Part shown: positions 63,296 to 64,000 of the stretch, in pieces | Numbering within the stretch: the first letter of the stretch is position 1 | Layout of the letters: every line of letters starts with the position of its first letter | NCBI RefSeq assembly: GCF_030540835.1 | Contig: NZ_JAUOEK010000155.1 | Coordinates: 1 to 64,000 of the forward strand | Length of the DNA: 64,000 nt | Reading direction: 5' to 3' | From: Flavivirga aquimarina | GTDB taxonomy: Bacteria > Bacteroidota > Bacteroidia > Flavobacteriales > Flavobacteriaceae | The notes under the pieces: generated by a model | Database searches by the model: none | Told to the model about the DNA's origin: nothing | Seen by the model: only the letters and a program-made list of their open reading frames with translations | Translations under genes and position numbers: made by a program

Positions 63296-64000
63296 TAAAT
63301 ATTGGTGGTGTACCAGAGCATTTTAATTTAGCTTGGTATCTAACACTAAAAAATGGCGATTATAAAAAAGAAGGCATCAATTTACGTTGGCATGATTATG
63401 CTGGAGGTACTGGAGCTATGTGCAAAGCCCTCAGAAACAAAGAGATTGATATAGCAGTTATACTCACAGAAGGCATTATAAAAGATATTATAAATGGTAA
63501 TCCAAGCAAAATTGTACAAACCTTTGTACAAACACCTTTAATTTGGGGGATTCATGTTGCTCATAATTCATCTTATAAAACCATTGAAGACTTAAAAGGA
63601 ACTAAAGCTGCCATAAGTAGGTATGGCTCCGGATCGCATTTAATGGCTTACATCAATGCTGAAAACAATACATGGGATTTAAAAAAAGATCTTGATTTTG
63701 AAATCATAAAAAATTTAAATGGTGCGGTAGACGGATTAACTACTGGTAAAGCTGATTATTTTTTATGGGAAAAGTTTACAACCAAACCTTTGGTAGATGA
63801 TGGTACATTTAGACGAATAGGTAATTGCCCTTCTCCATGGCCTTGTTTTGTAATTGCCGTACGAGAAGATTTTATTGAATCTAGTAAAGCAGATTTAGAA
63901 ACGATCCTGAAAATTATTAATAATACAACCTCCAAATTTAAAGAGATTCCTAGTATAGACAAAACAATTGCAAACCGCTATGAGCAAAAACTAGAAGATG
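63296..64000 (+). CDS. ABC transporter substrate-binding-type protein (SsuA/THI5-like), partial
   Basis: 235 codons to the window edge; the C-terminus is missing. No signal peptide or lipobox: it begins MKKVNIGGVPEHFNLAWYL. GTGAMCKALRNKEIDIAVIL, SKIVQTFVQTPLIWGIH, LKGTKAAISRYGSGSHLM and GLTTGKADYFLWEKFT fit the NMT1/THI5-like periplasmic-binding fold. The absence of a signal peptide suggests a cytoplasmic protein, as in THI5-like enzymes, rather than a transporter component. It follows the phosphorylase by 22 nt. Confidence 0.75.

Overview
The window looks like chromosomal DNA of a marine-type Flavobacteriaceae (Bacteroidota). It is AT-rich and has short operons. One secreted enzyme carries a type IX secretion C-terminal sorting tail. 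Many proteins are lipoproteins with short lipoboxes, and typical family markers occur: GIN-domain and DUF4251 proteins, LytTR two-component regulation, TAnnTTTG-like promoters and fused E1 alpha/beta dehydrogenase. No tRNA, rRNA, CRISPR array, insertion sequence or phage structural gene was seen.

Layout. 1-3.6 kb: a secreted GH78-type alpha-L-rhamnosidase between two copies of a 27-bp direct repeat, in otherwise degenerate DNA. 3.6-10.6 kb: a minus-strand MacAB-TolC-type efflux operon ending in its own LytS-like kinase and LytTR regulator. 10.8-13.6 kb: a TetR regulator with a long palindromic operator and, behind a second copy of the operator, two related lipoprotein alpha/beta hydrolases. 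13.6-18.4 kb: a TPMT-like methyltransferase, an AraC regulator, AhpD-like and SDR enzymes and an ECF sigma factor. 18.6-22.6 kb: small secreted or unknown proteins, including a papain-like cysteine protease lipoprotein, and a frameshifted pseudogene.

22.7-34.3 kb is the most unusual stretch. On the minus strand lie two polytopic membrane proteins and a roughly 1190-residue secreted alkaline-phosphatase-superfamily protein. Diverging from them is a tight three-gene plus-strand operon: a membrane-embedded amidohydrolase, a fusion of an HNH domain to an SMC/Rad50-like AAA ATPase (a fused PtuB-PtuA arrangement as in Septu), and a second stand-alone HNH protein. The fused HNH domain has Leu where the second HNH protein has its catalytic-type His. 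This is my candidate for an undescribed, probably defensive, system.

34.4-64 kb is mostly ordinary: an intradiol-dioxygenase-like lipoprotein, M23/LysM peptidase, GT9 glycosyltransferase, a TetR-controlled OYE/RidA operon, an ECF sigma/anti-sigma/GIN envelope operon, two EamA transporters, a cold-shock protein, a helicase, a sulfatase, an S9 peptidase, an aldo/keto reductase, ExbD, a 3D-domain lipoprotein, a sterol-desaturase-like protein, E1 dehydrogenase, a 2OG-type dioxygenase, and an SUI1/DUF1835/nucleoside phosphorylase/substrate-binding-protein operon cut by the window edge. Two spots stand out. One is a tandem set of tiny genes (28, 28 and 44 codons) ending in basic-aromatic tails at 53.9-54.3 kb. 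The other is a REP-like element that has landed in the loop of the S9 peptidase terminator.
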